From: Amylostereum areolatum
Taxonomy: Eukaryota; Basidiomycota; Agaricomycetes; Russulales; Stereaceae
Assembly: GCA_012932865.1 (NCBI GenBank)
Contig: SAXG01000040.1
Coordinates: forward strand, 1 to 64,000
DNA length: 64,000 bases
Direction: 5' to 3'
In this document: positions 52,022 to 63,002 of the stretch, piece by piece
How positions within the stretch are numbered: position 1 is the stretch's first letter
Layout of the letters: the number at the start of each line of letters is the position of its first letter
The notes under the pieces: generated by a model
What the model saw: the letters and a program-made list of their open reading frames with translations, nothing else
Told to the model about the DNA's origin: nothing
Database searches by the model: none
Program-made: the position numbers and the translations under genes

Positions 52022-55000
52022 CCCGGATTCCAAGGGTATGGCCTCTCAACTCGACTCCGAGCCTCCTCCTCTGCACTAAGAAACTCAGTACGATAAGCAT
52101 CCTTCAAAGTTTGGAGAGCCTCAAAGCTCTCTGGGTTAAGCCTATTCCTTCGAACAGTACCTGTCTGCCCACCACTAGAAAATGCACGCTCAGATGCAAC
52201 AGCAGAGCCCTGGATAGCAAGATAGTCCCGTGCGATACGAGATAGCACTGGATAAGTTTTTGCATTACGCTAAAGCAGCAATTAGTACTTCTTAGATGTG
52301 CATGATTTAGAAGAAATATAATACGCACCCCCCACCATCGAACAGGATCATCACAGTCAACCAAAGGTGACTCAAGATAGTCCCAGAATTCAGCGCGAGG
52401 GCGTATAGGCTCTGCATCTTTCACCTGACTTTTGATGCGAGCCTGGAGAAAGTCCATGCCATAGCCTTGAGGCTTTGATTCTAGAGCCATGTCAATAGAT
52501 GTATACACAGAACAGGGATGATAGAACAGACCAGTGCGAGATGGGGCCGTAGGTTTTTGTGAGCTTCCAGATTTGGCATACTCATCATACTATAGGTGTA
52601 GATAGTGAGGCAGTGCATGAAGCAAAGGCAAGATAACAGAGACGTACCACAAGTTGAAAGGCATCAGTACCCTTCTGAACAACATCTGCATCCCAAGACC
52701 CACGGGCATATGCGAGCTTGACAGAAGGATTTAAAGCTATTGCAATAGATAAGTGAAGAGAAACACAGTACAAAAGCATCACTTACTAAGGCATATAAAA
52801 TACTTTGGTGACTGCCGCGCAATGTTGAGCCACTTCTGGATTTTTGTAACACCCTTCTCAATGCCTGCCTTGACAGGTGCGTAGCGGGGATTAGATGCAA
52901 GATGAAGCCATGCCTGCTCAAGACATTCAAGAACAGGAAGACTCTTCCATGCTGTTGTAGTCTTCTCAGTGGAGAACTCTGCCTGTGCACGACGAGGCTC
53001 CTGAAAATAGATGTAAGAAGCTAGTCAGCCATGTACAGGAGTCATTGGCTAACCTCAAGGACTTCCTTCATCAAGGTGATGAGGTGCCACTCATCACTTG
53101 TCAACAAGTAGTCGGCATATTTCTTCCCCTTTAGTGTCGGCACAGCTGGGCTATCGTCCGCAAGCTTACAGAACTTGTTGATTGCCTATAACAATCTGCT
53201 AAGCATCATAACGGATAGGAGGAATTAAATCTACCGCTCGGTTTTTTAATGCACACTCCATCAAGTCGTACATAGACCCCCATCGAGTCCGAACCCACTT
53301 TAGGAGCTCAAGCGGGGCAAGGCCCTCCTCCGTGCAAAGACGAAGCAGGTATTTCTTTGCCTGTGGTGATGCACGGTTCTAAAGAGCACATAAGCAGCAG
53401 CCACATAACAAGAGAAAACACGTACCTGATTAATGAATGCCAGAATTTTTCCGAGCGTGTCGCCAGGGTCAAAATCAACCTCCTCATCATCCAGACAGTT
53501 CCCATCCTCATCGACATCCAGCAAACCCAATGCATCAGCCTCCCAATCATAATCATCTTCCTCGGTGGCACCATCATCAGCTTCATCGGCATGGGCAGCA
53601 GACTTGGGTTGGCGGAAGCGCAAAGGTGTAGGGCAAACCGCCTCGATAAAATCCTTTGCACCCAAGTGTATAGCATGCTCGAAGCAATGCCCGCGGCGCT
53701 CCTTCGCAATCCAACGACGGCCCTCCGGATTATCCAAGACACGCTCCATGACGCGGAGACATTTGTCGTTGGTGCTAACATTGTCGGCAGTAGCCCATGC
53801 AAGCTGCAAAGCTGAATGAGAATACATGCCAGCATATATTGGTCGAGAAACCTACCTTATAGCGTATGTTATAGCGGTCAACAACCCGCATGACCACAGC
53901 GGCCGTGTTTGCACCGCTATGATTACCTTCAATCTCGGTGTAGCCAAGCAGGCGGGACCGGAGTGCCCACTCTGTCGGCTGCTCCTTTGGCGCGTCGATA
54001 AAGTGCGCTGTAACGGCTATAAATGGTGCGCCCGAGTTCGAAGTCCAGCCATCGAATATAATTGAGATCTGGCATGGAAGATGCTTGTACACATTTCAGC
54101 ATATGAACGGCACGCAGATTATGATAATTTACATACTGCAAACTCTTCGGCAATCCGTTTTCTGAGGGCCTCCGCCTTTTCGACGATGCGCTCCCGCAAC
54201 GTAGTACGGTGAGGGATGTCGCTATCCTTTGTTTCCGGGCGTTGGTACGTGAGGACACGTCGAAACGGCGCGCCGTCGACAATCCGAAAAGACTAGTTGT
54301 ATGTTAGCTTGTTACAAAGGGCTATATCGGAAACAAGTGTTACCTCATCCTCGGTCACAACGAACTCGACTATGTGGTCAAGCAAACCTTCTTTGGTCCA
54401 CTTCGCAGGCTTGTCTTTTAGGTAGGTTTCCAGAGACTGTTGGACTGTTTTGTCGTCCGCATCCTTGATCTCGATTGTAACTCGGATCTCGTCCTCGTCC
54501 GTGCCAGCATTCATGTCGACCGCCATGCCGTCCGGGATCGCGCGTGCATTTGGCTCGATCTTGGCACGCTTGCACTGGTCAAGGTAGGCACCACCGTGAG
54601 TTGCCCAATGCCTATGCATTCCGAGATCAGCGAGTAGATCGGAGGTAGCTTGAGCCCAATGTACCTTTGAATGTGCATCCGAAGCGTAGACGTGCTCCCG
54701 CTAAGCCAGGAGTTGGCCTCGGAGCGGCCGTTATGCCTAGAACAGTGTAAGGATAACATTGTGCTTCGTAAAACTGTAAATGTACCTGCATACTTCGCAC
54801 CAGCTTCCTTGTTTGACTTCGCCGTTGATGATCCGTTCGTCCTTGGTGAATATCAGCCGGACGTCGCGGCTACGCGGATCATCGTCTCGGTGCGCGTGGA
54901 ATTTGCGATCCTTCGGCACGCACGTCAAGATACGGACAGCATTTGTGGAGGTGGAGGACGCAGTTGCCGGCGTAGGAGATGAACGTGTTTGCGAGCGCCG

Positions 55001-56401
55001 GGGAAGAGGACGTGTTTGCAAGCGTGGAAGTGGAGGACGCGGTTGCGAGCGCAGGAGATGGACGCGGTTGCGAGCGCCGGGAAGGAGGACGCGGTTGCGA
55101 GCGCAGGAGACGGACGCGTTTGCGAGCGCCGAGAAGGAAAACACGATTGCGAGTGTGGAGGATGAGGGCGCGTTTGAGAACGCGGGGGTGCGTTAACGCG
55201 TTTGAACGCGGGCACGGCGTGGGATGGGTGACGTGGAGGCCGTGGCAGTGCCATTGATTGCCGCCGTGTCGACGTGGTTGAGGGAGGAGCGGCAGGGAGG
55301 CGGACAGGTGGGGAGGTGATGAGTGAGGATGGCGAGATGGTGTTGCGTGAGGGTTGTGGAGACGCGGTGTGTGAGGGACGGAGAGCGAGAGTTGAAGGGT
55401 GTGGTGAGGGTAGACGAAGGGTGGAGGACGTTGAGGGTTCGTGTTGGAGGCAGTGGCCATGCCACGCGTTTGCGTGTGTGTACGGAGTCGGGGGCAATGG
55501 CAACGAGAGGCGGGGATGATGGCGATGCGAGACGGGTTCGGGAACAGGGACGGGGATGGGGATGGGGACAGGGTCGACGAGCGCAGGGTGAAGGAGGAAC
55601 GGGGGAAGGAATCGCACGTCAGGATGAGAAAAAAAATGGGACCATATACACTACGTACCTTCGGAGGCGCCTCTCGGTACTTTCGGATGTACTCGTCAAA
55701 CTCGTCCTCGTCCTGTCCCTTTCCCTTTGCGGTCCTAGCCTTCGGGACGGCGTCGTCGACATCGGTGATATCCGCCTGGATGTTGTCGTCCGAGTCGCCC
55801 GTGTACGCTTTTTGAGCGGACTCCGCGATGCGTGCCCATTTTGCAGCTGGCTTGTCAGCGGTGGAGGCGGCGGCGACGTCGGCGGCGCGACGTTTGGGAA
55901 CGGATGAGGTCGAGGGAGCTGCGGGACAAGTTTAGATAGGATGAGAGTACATACTTGATGAGGCAATAGAATGGCTTACCATCGAGAGAACCGGCTGCTT
56001 TCCCGAGCGCACTCTTGAATATCTTGTCATGGGTGTGCTGAGGTGCTCCGGGCTTCTGTGAGGGAGAGCTCTTAGGCTTGAAGAAGTTGCTGACGGCCTC
56101 ATTGTTCTTGATATACTTGACTTTTGAAGAGGGCCTCAGTTTTCGACGTTCGCCTGCGATGATGAGTGCGGGGTCGGGGAGATCTCGCTCTCCTGCTGTA
56201 TTCGGTCAATGAAGGAACTCCGCCGACGAGATTTCACTCACCACGCCTTGGGCGCGAAGCAGTTGCCTCTTTTGCTTGAGTTGATGATCCGGACGCCCGA
56301 GGAAGCGCGTCCTCGTCATCTTCGGAATTATACCAGGTGATTTCCGAGGCATCCTTCAGTTGTCCATCGGACCCGACGGCACATCCAGAGTCGTCGGCCA
56401 T
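52022..56401 (-). CDS. hAT transposase (last codons displaced to 19383-19410)
   Basis: About 15 exons join in frame, for example 56401-56242, 56195-55980, 55918-55659, 54736-54665, 54611-54344, 54292-54137, 54068-53856, 53805-53426, 53378-53235, 53185-53054, 53000-52787, 52736-52648, 52589-52329 and 52269-52022, all with GT-AG introns. The product starts MADDSGCAVGSDGQ. It has a BED-type zinc finger (WCEVC ... STLRMHIQRHWATHGG), the RNase-H-like core (ISIIFDGWTSNSGAPFIAVT, TADNVSTNDK, WVRTRWGSMYDLM) and the hAT dimerisation domain (DYLAIQGSAVASERAFSSGG, RRNRLNPESFEALQTLKD). The exon next to the finger (ending 54786) has an uncertain upstream border because a large GC-rich intron precedes it. 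The final nine codons and stop were separated by the A insertion; otherwise no lesion was seen. Confidence 0.85.
54976..55200. repeat. Minisatellite within the hAT intron
   Basis: Imperfect tandem units of roughly 30-45 bp built on GGACGCGGTTGCGAGCGC. Long frames on both strands here are a by-product of the repeat. The surrounding 55200-55650 is GC-rich and unlike the flanking exons. Confidence 0.65.
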
Positions 56402-56668
56402 AGTAAAAGAGAGTGGGGCAGGAAAAAAGCGAATGGGATGGTGAAGGTTTCAAAGATTTTTTTGTGTTTACAGGAGGGCCCGCGCACCCTCAGGGCACGT
56501 GACTGAACCACGGTTCGGGCCGGTTCTGTCGGTTCTCACCCGGCCCGAACCCGAACCCGAACCGACGGCCGAAAGCTAGAACCAGAACCAGAACTGGACT
56601 GAACTGTCGGTTCAGTTCAGTCGGTTCAGGTTCGAACCGCGGTTCTGAACTGAACTTTGGCAACACTA

Positions 56669-57084
56669 CACGGAAGACTCAGGCGAGCTTTCGACTTAGT
56701 TACTTTGGGTTCTCTTTAATAGCTTTAAGAGGAGGTTCTATTTAGAACAGTCCTGTATTTACAAAGAGAACGAGCTGGGGAATAGCTCGTTCCTCGAGCC
56801 TCCTTTTATAAGAAAGGAGATCGAGTAAATATGCGTACATTTGGTGACGGTCGTATCAAGTATCTACGGAGACGAGACTGGGGCACAGTCGTGGCTGTAT
56901 CGTTGAGACGGTGACGATCTGTGGCACTGTCGTGGTTGCGTCGTTGAGACGACGACGATCTGTGGCACTGTCGTGGTTGCGTCGTTGAGACGGTTACGAA
57001 CTGGGCACAGTCGTAATCCGTCGTTTAGCGACGTCCCTCCCATTAAGGAAATAGAAAATGGAATACCTAAATGGAGTTGTAACA
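56669..57084 (-). repeat. B0 5' LTR, proximal 416 bp
   Basis: Starts with the hAT target CACGGAAG and ends GTTGTAACA before CCCTG. Nearly identical to the matching part of 10388-10935. Confidence 0.92.
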
Positions 57085-57089
57085 CCCTG

Positions 57090-57774
57090 ACTCAGTACTG
57101 CAGCCGGTCGGTACTCCGTCAGGGCTTCTGTTGGCACTGAGTCATCCTAATTCGGACAGGGATGTCCCGGGGCCGACGTGCAGTACTCCGTCGGTAGCCT
57201 GTCAGCACCGTGTCAGGGTTGACTTGGAAGCCACCACGAGGGGGCGAGCTGGGGGTCTTGTCAGGGATGTGGTGTTCTACCTGGTTCATACCGCAAAATA
57301 CATATTTTCATTCATCACTCGATGTTGTATGTAGCCTCCAACAGTAGGTCAAAAGCAGTATTGAATTCATTCAGGGTGTATTCACTAACGACACGCGCTA
57401 TACTACATGCATCAGCAACTTATCACATTGAGTTAAGGCATGTTTTGGCTAGTTGCTGAGTTGCATAACCTATAAAACAGGTGAAACACCCAAACTTCGA
57501 AACTGGTTCGAAACCTACGTATTCATTGGGAGGCTGGTCAACTGAACACCAATTGAAGTATAACCTAGGTGAACTAGGGACCAAGTACCAACCAACACAC
57601 CTTCAACCTACATCTTTGGATTTCTTATTTGCTTGTAGACCACAATCACACAACATTATGATGGCCAAACCAGTTATATTATGCATAATATTGTAACAAA
57701 ATTAATAAAATGTATATGGTATAGTAATATGATAAGCAAAAACAGGCAACAAGACAGCGGAGCAACAAGAAGCA
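57090..57774. other. Intergenic region right of the nested block
   Basis: 57085-57250 has a repetitive texture (GTACTCCGTCAGGG, CAGTACTCCGTCGG), with related motifs again near 59220-59400 (TGACGAAGTACTGACAG). This may be an old repeat into which B0 inserted. No gene supported. Confidence 0.35.
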
Positions 57775-58500
57775 CAAATGACAAAGCACAGGGACGGCGG
57801 GGCAATGAGACAGCAGGGCAACAAGGGGGGAAAGTGACCGGGGCAGCGGGGCAACATGACGAGATGGCCAGGTAATGAGATGGCTGGAAGGCAAGACGGC
57901 CGGGAGTGACGAGGTGGGACGAGGCAGGGGGAGTGACAAGACAGGGGATGCAACATGACGGCTGGGGAGCGACACGGGGTGAGCGACAAGGTGGGGGGAG
58001 AAACACAGGGGAGGCGACAAGACGGCGGGTGACGAGACAGCGGATGACGAGACGGCGCGTGGGCGACAAGACGGCAGGGGGGCGACAAGACAGCGTGGAT
58101 GACGAGGTGGGGCTGACAAGACGGTGGGGGTAATGAGACCGCTGGCGACGAGGCACAGGCGGCGCGCCGGTGAGTCATCGGGGCGACAAGACGGCACGGT
58201 TGACGAGGCAGCGGGGGCGACGAGACATGGGGAGATGCGACGGCGGGGGCGCCGCGACGACGGGGGCAACACAATGACGGAGGGGATACGAGGTGGTGCA
58301 GGAGACAAGGCGGCGAAGGGGACACAAAGCGGGGGTGACGAGACGACGAGGCGTCAGGGCGACCAGGTGGCGAGGCGACGGAGTGGGTAGGCGACGAGGC
58401 GGTGGGGCGACGAGGCCCAGGCAGTGGTGGGAGTGGAGAGAGAGGGAGGGACGACGACGGTGGGAGTGGTGGTGGGAGTGAGAAGAGAAGGTCTGCGCTG
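57775..58500. repeat. Purine-rich degenerate tandem repeat
   Basis: About 40 imperfect units of 14-20 bp of the type GACAAGACGGCGGGG/GACGAGGCGGTGGGG. It produces long Pro/Ser/Arg-rich frames on the minus strand that lack any other sign of coding. Confidence 0.7.
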
Positions 58501-59855
58501 GCACGGTGAGTGAAGTAGCTGCGTGAGTGAGTCAGCTGTCCCACGGTTAATTGACTTTAGGGCAGGCCCGATTTAGCCTTCGTGCAAATCCCGGGGCGCG
58601 CGCAGCAAGCTGCGGGCAGTTACCGGGTTGATCGGAGTTTCCTTAACCGGCCGAACCACGCAAGAAGCCAACTGTCTCATAACTGTCCATCAAATCCCGG
58701 TAACTCCCCAACTAAATATGTCAAGTTGCTGATGTGGGGTGGGGGGTAACGGTAACTAGTCACTAGCAACTGCCAGCAGAGCGGCAGTATGCCTCAACCC
58801 ACAAACAGTCAGCATACATGACCACTGGGGATGCGTTGGCGAAGAAATATGGTGGAAGGGATGACACTGCAGGGGAATAATGGTTAGGGGGAGAAAAGGT
58901 ATCACAACGACCACGTACCACATCTGTTGCCTGCTAAGCTCCAAGTTCCAACCAACATCTAGGCTGACAGAGTCAGCTTGTAAAAACTCGTAGAGGCATT
59001 GTGAAGAGCAAGAGTCTTGGGGGATAGAGAGAAGGTGAATAGTGTTGTCGGGGGCGGAACCGAAGAGGGTGAGGAACAGGGGAATGAGACGAAGGACGAC
59101 TCGTCAGTGGTCGTGGCGCATGCACCGGCCGTTGCCGACTCGCCGTGCAGTCACGCGCCGGTGAGCCTCAGTGAGATTCACGACTTAGGAAATTTCAGCT
59201 AGAGCCGGCCCTTGCAAACTGACGGGATAGCCTGACGAAGTACTGACAGAATGGTCATGTCAGTGGTGGAGCACCACCGAAGCAGTCTCTACTGGCAAAT
59301 ACTGGAGCAATGCCAACCGGTGAAGCGTGACGAAGTGATGGCCGCTGGGGCCGTGTCAGCGCCGGACGAAGCCTTACGAAGTACCGGAGCAGGCCCGAGA
59401 TATCCATATTCGGACAGCCCTCGGTTAGCCCCAGGAACGTCTGGCGGTGTAGTACAGCTACAAATACATACACTATTTCTCCCACTCGTAATAATATGTA
59501 TTCGATATAATATGGTCGGTCAGCATATTTACTCGTATTTGTGCAACGCTATTCAAACTTCAAACTTCAAGTTTCAACGTTGTAAACTTGTAACTTCAAA
59601 CTTGTCGTTGAGTTTTGACGTTCAAGGTTCAGTTTCATTGTTCAGAGCTCACGTTCAGCACTAGAGCCTAGGACCCAACTGCAAGTGCAACTTTCAAGTG
59701 GCTGTGGCACTGTGCGCCCGTCTGCTGGACGAGTCCATCTTACAATGAGATAAGCACCATAAGTAAATATTATTGGCGCCGTGACAGAGATAGAGTATGT
59801 ACTGAGTTCGATGACGCATCGCGTCTCACACGCTGTCCTCCTCGGACGTCCCGCT
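58501..59855. other. Intergenic region
   Basis: No gene supported. 59550-59650 is rich in AAACTTCAA/TTCAAGTT motifs, possibly the subterminal part of an old DNA transposon. Confidence 0.35.
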
Positions 59856-59863
59856 ATATAAGC
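59856..59863 (+). promoter_or_regulatory. TATA box
   Basis: TATATAAG, 48 bp upstream of the ATG at 59904. Confidence 0.65.
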
Positions 59864-59903
59864 CTCCGAGTCCACCCCGACATCGCTCGTTTTACCATCC
59901 CCA

Positions 59904-60574
59904 ATGCTCCCCAAAGTCGCCCTTGCGACCGTCTTCCTCGCATGCGCTCCTCAAATTCACGCACAGACCTTTGATCAACAACCGGGCGGCTTTCATCTGG
60001 TGGGAGGTTCGGTCGCGGGGATCGCTCTCGGTGCGTCCGCGCTCGCATCGTTGATCTCTACTCAGATGATCTGACCGGACTGATGTCTGTATACGTACTT
60101 TGTCTGTGCAGCGGTCGTCGCGGGCCTCATCGTGCTTAGCATCATCATACGGTTCTTCTGCTTCCGCAGCGCAGCTCGCCGTCGGCGCGCGATGGGAATG
60201 AACCCCCCTGTGAACATTGGCTACTCTTCCTTCCCGCTGAATCGGTATGGACCGCCCCCTGGCCCGCCGCCACCTCCTGCCCCAAGCTATGGACAGGGGT
60301 ACCCCCAAGAACAAAACTTTCGTCTGAGTGTGGGTGGGGAGGGCGGTGGACAATACTACGCCGTACGTGTCTGCGTCATTTGGTATGCACAGATCTATTC
60401 CTGACCTTGGTGCATGTACAGCCCCCCTCGGCGCCTCCGCCCGCGTACACACCGGTACGTCGCTACGCCTACTTCTTCCCATGTATTGTCTCTCACTCCT
60501 ACCTCCGAGCTCCTCAGGCTCCTTCAAGAAAGTACGACCAGACTGACGCGCAGTTCGGCGGTGGGTTCAAGTAG
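59904..60574 (+). CDS. Single-pass membrane protein with proline-rich cytoplasmic tail
   Basis: Exons 59904-60030, 60112-60362, 60422-60454 and 60518-60574, introns 81, 59 and 63 nt, all GT-AG; about 155 residues. Signal peptide (MLPKVALATVFLACAPQIHA), a very short lumenal part (QTFDQQPGGFHLVGG), one transmembrane helix (SVAGIALAVVAGLIVLSIII), a basic stop-transfer stretch (SAARRRRAMG), then a Pro/Gly/Tyr-rich tail with PPPGPPPPPAPSY and PPPAYTP, ending DAQFGGGFK. The PPxY-like motif suggests binding to WW-domain proteins such as Nedd4-type ubiquitin ligases, as in mammalian WBP1/VOPP1-type proteins; this is inference from motif and topology. No family name can be given. Confidence 0.75.
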
Positions 60575-61445
60575 GGCCTTTGGGGAAAACAGGCGACCCC
60601 TGCGTGCGCACAAGTTCCGTGCGGCGTGCGTGGACTTGCGCAGCCCGCTGTATCTTTATCTCCACTATGCTTACATCTCCGGACGTGTGGGTGTACGATT
60701 CACTTCCTGTATTGCTCGTACACTAAGCATTCGATGTGTCCTTAATGACTGTACAATACCCGTGTACTTATCTACCGATGTGTAAATGTAAACATGTCAA
60801 CGAATCAACGTTCAACCCTCGCGTATCATGTTATTGCCACAGGTCCCTCTGAAGACACCCATAACAATACACAAGATTGGGGCTCGCGTAAGTTCCCGTT
60901 CAATGCACTTCTTTTTATCGCCGTGATTTTTCTGCGCTTAGAAACGAAACACAGGCTCGCCCGTAACACGGTAGCATGGAGGCTGAGGGGATCATAGCCA
61001 GCCGAGCGTGAAGTTTATGTATCAACCTCTGGGCTCAGCGCCCTGTAGCGTGAAGATGAGCTGACGAAGATCTAATGGTCGTGAGTCGTTCCTCAAAGCC
61101 GCCGGGACTTTGGGCCCGCATATGTCCACGAAGAGCTGACGGCGGACGCTATATAGCACTCGTGCATCATCGCAGGACCGTTAGACTGGACACCCTTTGA
61201 ATAACTTAGCAAGATTTTACACTTGCCTTACATGATCGCTGCGCACTGAGAAACGTCCTTCAAGACAGGATTCGACTCTGAACCAAGACGATCGACGAAC
61301 AGTCCCTCGAACGTGTGGCAAGCCCCTTCCGACGCGCGAGCCCCAAAAGACTGGCCATTCCCACCACAGTCAAATCGTACAACAGACGTACACATAATGA
61401 TGTTGATAAACGTTACAACTTCCTTCTTGCGTTCGCCCCCCACCC
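60575..61445. other. Intergenic region between two host genes
   Basis: Contains the 3' region of the membrane protein gene and, from the right, that of the oxygenase gene. No further gene supported. Confidence 0.5.
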
Positions 61446-63002
61446 CTAAGCGTATATCCGCTCCTGGAACCCGGGCAGGATCGTGGCGGTGTTGTACTTG
61501 GGGTCGTCGCGAGGGACGTCCTTCGTGCGCTGCCACTTCTGCTTCGCGAAGGTGAATTCTATGATCGCGGTGCACCGTCAGTCGAGGACCTGAAAGGTAA
61601 GTAAGGGAGGGGAGACGTACGCTCGACGGTGGGCACGGGGTTCCCGGACCTCTCAAAGTCGTTCTGGGTGTAGCCTTCGCGTTGCAGGACGGGGGAGTCA
61701 CGAACGGTGTTGAGCACGACGTCGTTGTGGGGCCTGAAACCGGGCCGGATCAGCGCGAGGAAAAGACGCGTAACAGGAGCAATGGCGTACCGCGAGAAGT
61801 AGAGCAGGCCGAGGCGGTCAACGTGCTGCTGGTCCTTGGGCGGGGACACCACACTGCGGGCTTTATGAGTCACAGGTGCATCGGAGAGGGGAGCGAACTG
61901 GACGTACCGGTGGACGGTGCTCCTGACGTAGCCGCCCGTCAGGAAGGAGAGCATGTCGCACGCGTTGACGGTCAGCGTGGCGTCCTGAGGCTTGACCCAG
62001 TGCCATTCGTCGTGGACGGGGTCACGGATCTGGAGGGCGGCGACGGGCTGGCGGAAGAGGAGTGTGAAGCTGCCGAGGTCGGTGTGGCCGCGGACCCAGA
62101 GGTTGCCGATTTGCTTGTTCTCTTCAGGCGTGTACTTGGAGTACTTCATGTAGCGAAGATGATCCTGGAAAAGATCCGATCGTTGGCCAATGAAAGGAGA
62201 GAAAAGAGCAAGAGACATACTTCACTCTTAACCTCGTACTTGTGGATGTTAGTGAAGTAGTCTTCGGGGAGCTCGAGGGCGATGGCGAGGAGGGTGTGCA
62301 GCGGGTCGAGGACCTCGGAATGGAGGGCTCGGGCGAACTTCTCGATCTCGTCGATGTGTTCGGTGAGGACGGCGGGGTGGGATTGTTCGAAGTAGCCGTT
62401 GAATTCTGCGAGAGTTTTTGTTAGGATCATTGGCAATCAGAAACCCCGAAAGCCCACGCACTGGGGATGTTGTACACTTCGACACGGTCGCGGATACCCG
62501 ACTTCTCGTTCAAGCTGGATATCAATAAGCGCGGTTCAGATTAGGCGGCGAAGGCAAACCTACATGCGGCGACCACCAGGAACGTATCCGTTGAACTTCC
62601 CGTCGTCTGCCCAAGTCTATGTTAGATCGCGAGCCATACACCTGACCAATTACGCACCAAGACCCTCCGGAACATACTTGAGCTTTTCCTCCAGGGGAAG
62701 CTCATAGAACTCGCGTCCGAGAGCGAACTGGCGGTTAACATCCTCCTGAGAGATGTTGAAGTTCTTCACGTAGAAGAAGCCCTTCTCGCGGAGCGCTTTG
62801 ATGAGAAAAGCGGCGAGCTCCTTCTTGCCTTCGGGGGTATGGTAGAGGGAGAGGTCGAGCGTGACAAGTTCGGCCCATGGGAGATCTTCCTTAGTCTCCT
62901 GGACGTAGGAGTAGGAACCTGAACGGCAGTCAAGACGAGACGATGACAGTGTGAACCAACGCGAAGTTGCGACTGACCGAGGGAAGACGCAGGGACCGGC
63001 AT
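61446..63002 (-). CDS. 2-oxoglutarate/Fe(II)-dependent oxygenase, isopenicillin N synthase-like
   Basis: Nine exons on the minus strand: 63002-62978, 62918-62658, 62606-62564, 62514-62462, 62405-62221, 62164-61908, 61853-61791, 61733-61621 and 61558-61446, with 49-65 nt introns (one of 113 nt at the sixth exon donor region may be shorter). About 370 residues from MPVPASSLGSYSYVQETKED. The N-terminal DIOX_N domain includes LVTLDLSLYHTPEGKKELAA and KGFFYVKNFNISQEDVNRQF. The catalytic jelly roll shows LWVRGHTDLGSFTLLFRQPV (HxD iron ligands), DMLSFLTGGYVRSTVHR (distal His) and RLGLLYFSRY downstream. Such enzymes hydroxylate or desaturate small molecules using 2-oxoglutarate, iron and oxygen in the cytosol. 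Substrate unknown; no biosynthetic cluster is visible. Confidence 0.88.

Larger units (their letters stand above)
52022..56668 (-). mobile_element. hAT DNA transposon, main part
   Basis: Minus-strand hAT element whose outer end is CTTTGGCAACACTA (56655-56668) next to the 8-bp target CACGGAAG. The other end is at 19639, next to CTTCCGTG, the same 8 bp in inverted orientation. The two parts total about 4.9 kb after removing the CCGGG duplication created by the A insertion. GGTTC-type subterminal motifs are dense at 56510-56650. Confidence 0.88.
10383..57089 (-). mobile_element. Outer chromovirus B0 with all nested insertions (46.7 kb)
   Basis: A single Ty3/Gypsy insertion bounded by CCCTG at 10383-10387 and again at 57085-57089. 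The minus-strand element runs from its 5' LTR at the right end to its 3' LTR at the left end. Its own DNA now lies in three pieces: 10388-12281, 19640-27577 (inverted) and 56669-57084. Removing the insertions and duplicated target sites leaves about 10.23 kb, matching intact copy B1 (10.24 kb). The two halves of its split 5' LTR (140 + 416 bp minus an 8-bp duplication) sum to 548 bp, exactly the length of its 3' LTR. Confidence 0.9.

Noticed and set aside
19378..56668. Two independent hAT insertions at the same LTR site
   Set aside because: Both ends carry the same 8-bp target in opposite orientation, the LTR pieces are complementary, and the transposase frame continues across the two parts. 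One element split by an A insertion and an inversion is simpler.
57702..58544. Long minus-strand open frame rich in Pro, Ser and Arg
   Set aside because: It lies on a degenerate tandem repeat; all frames on that strand are long and share the same low-complexity content. No start context, introns or domain.
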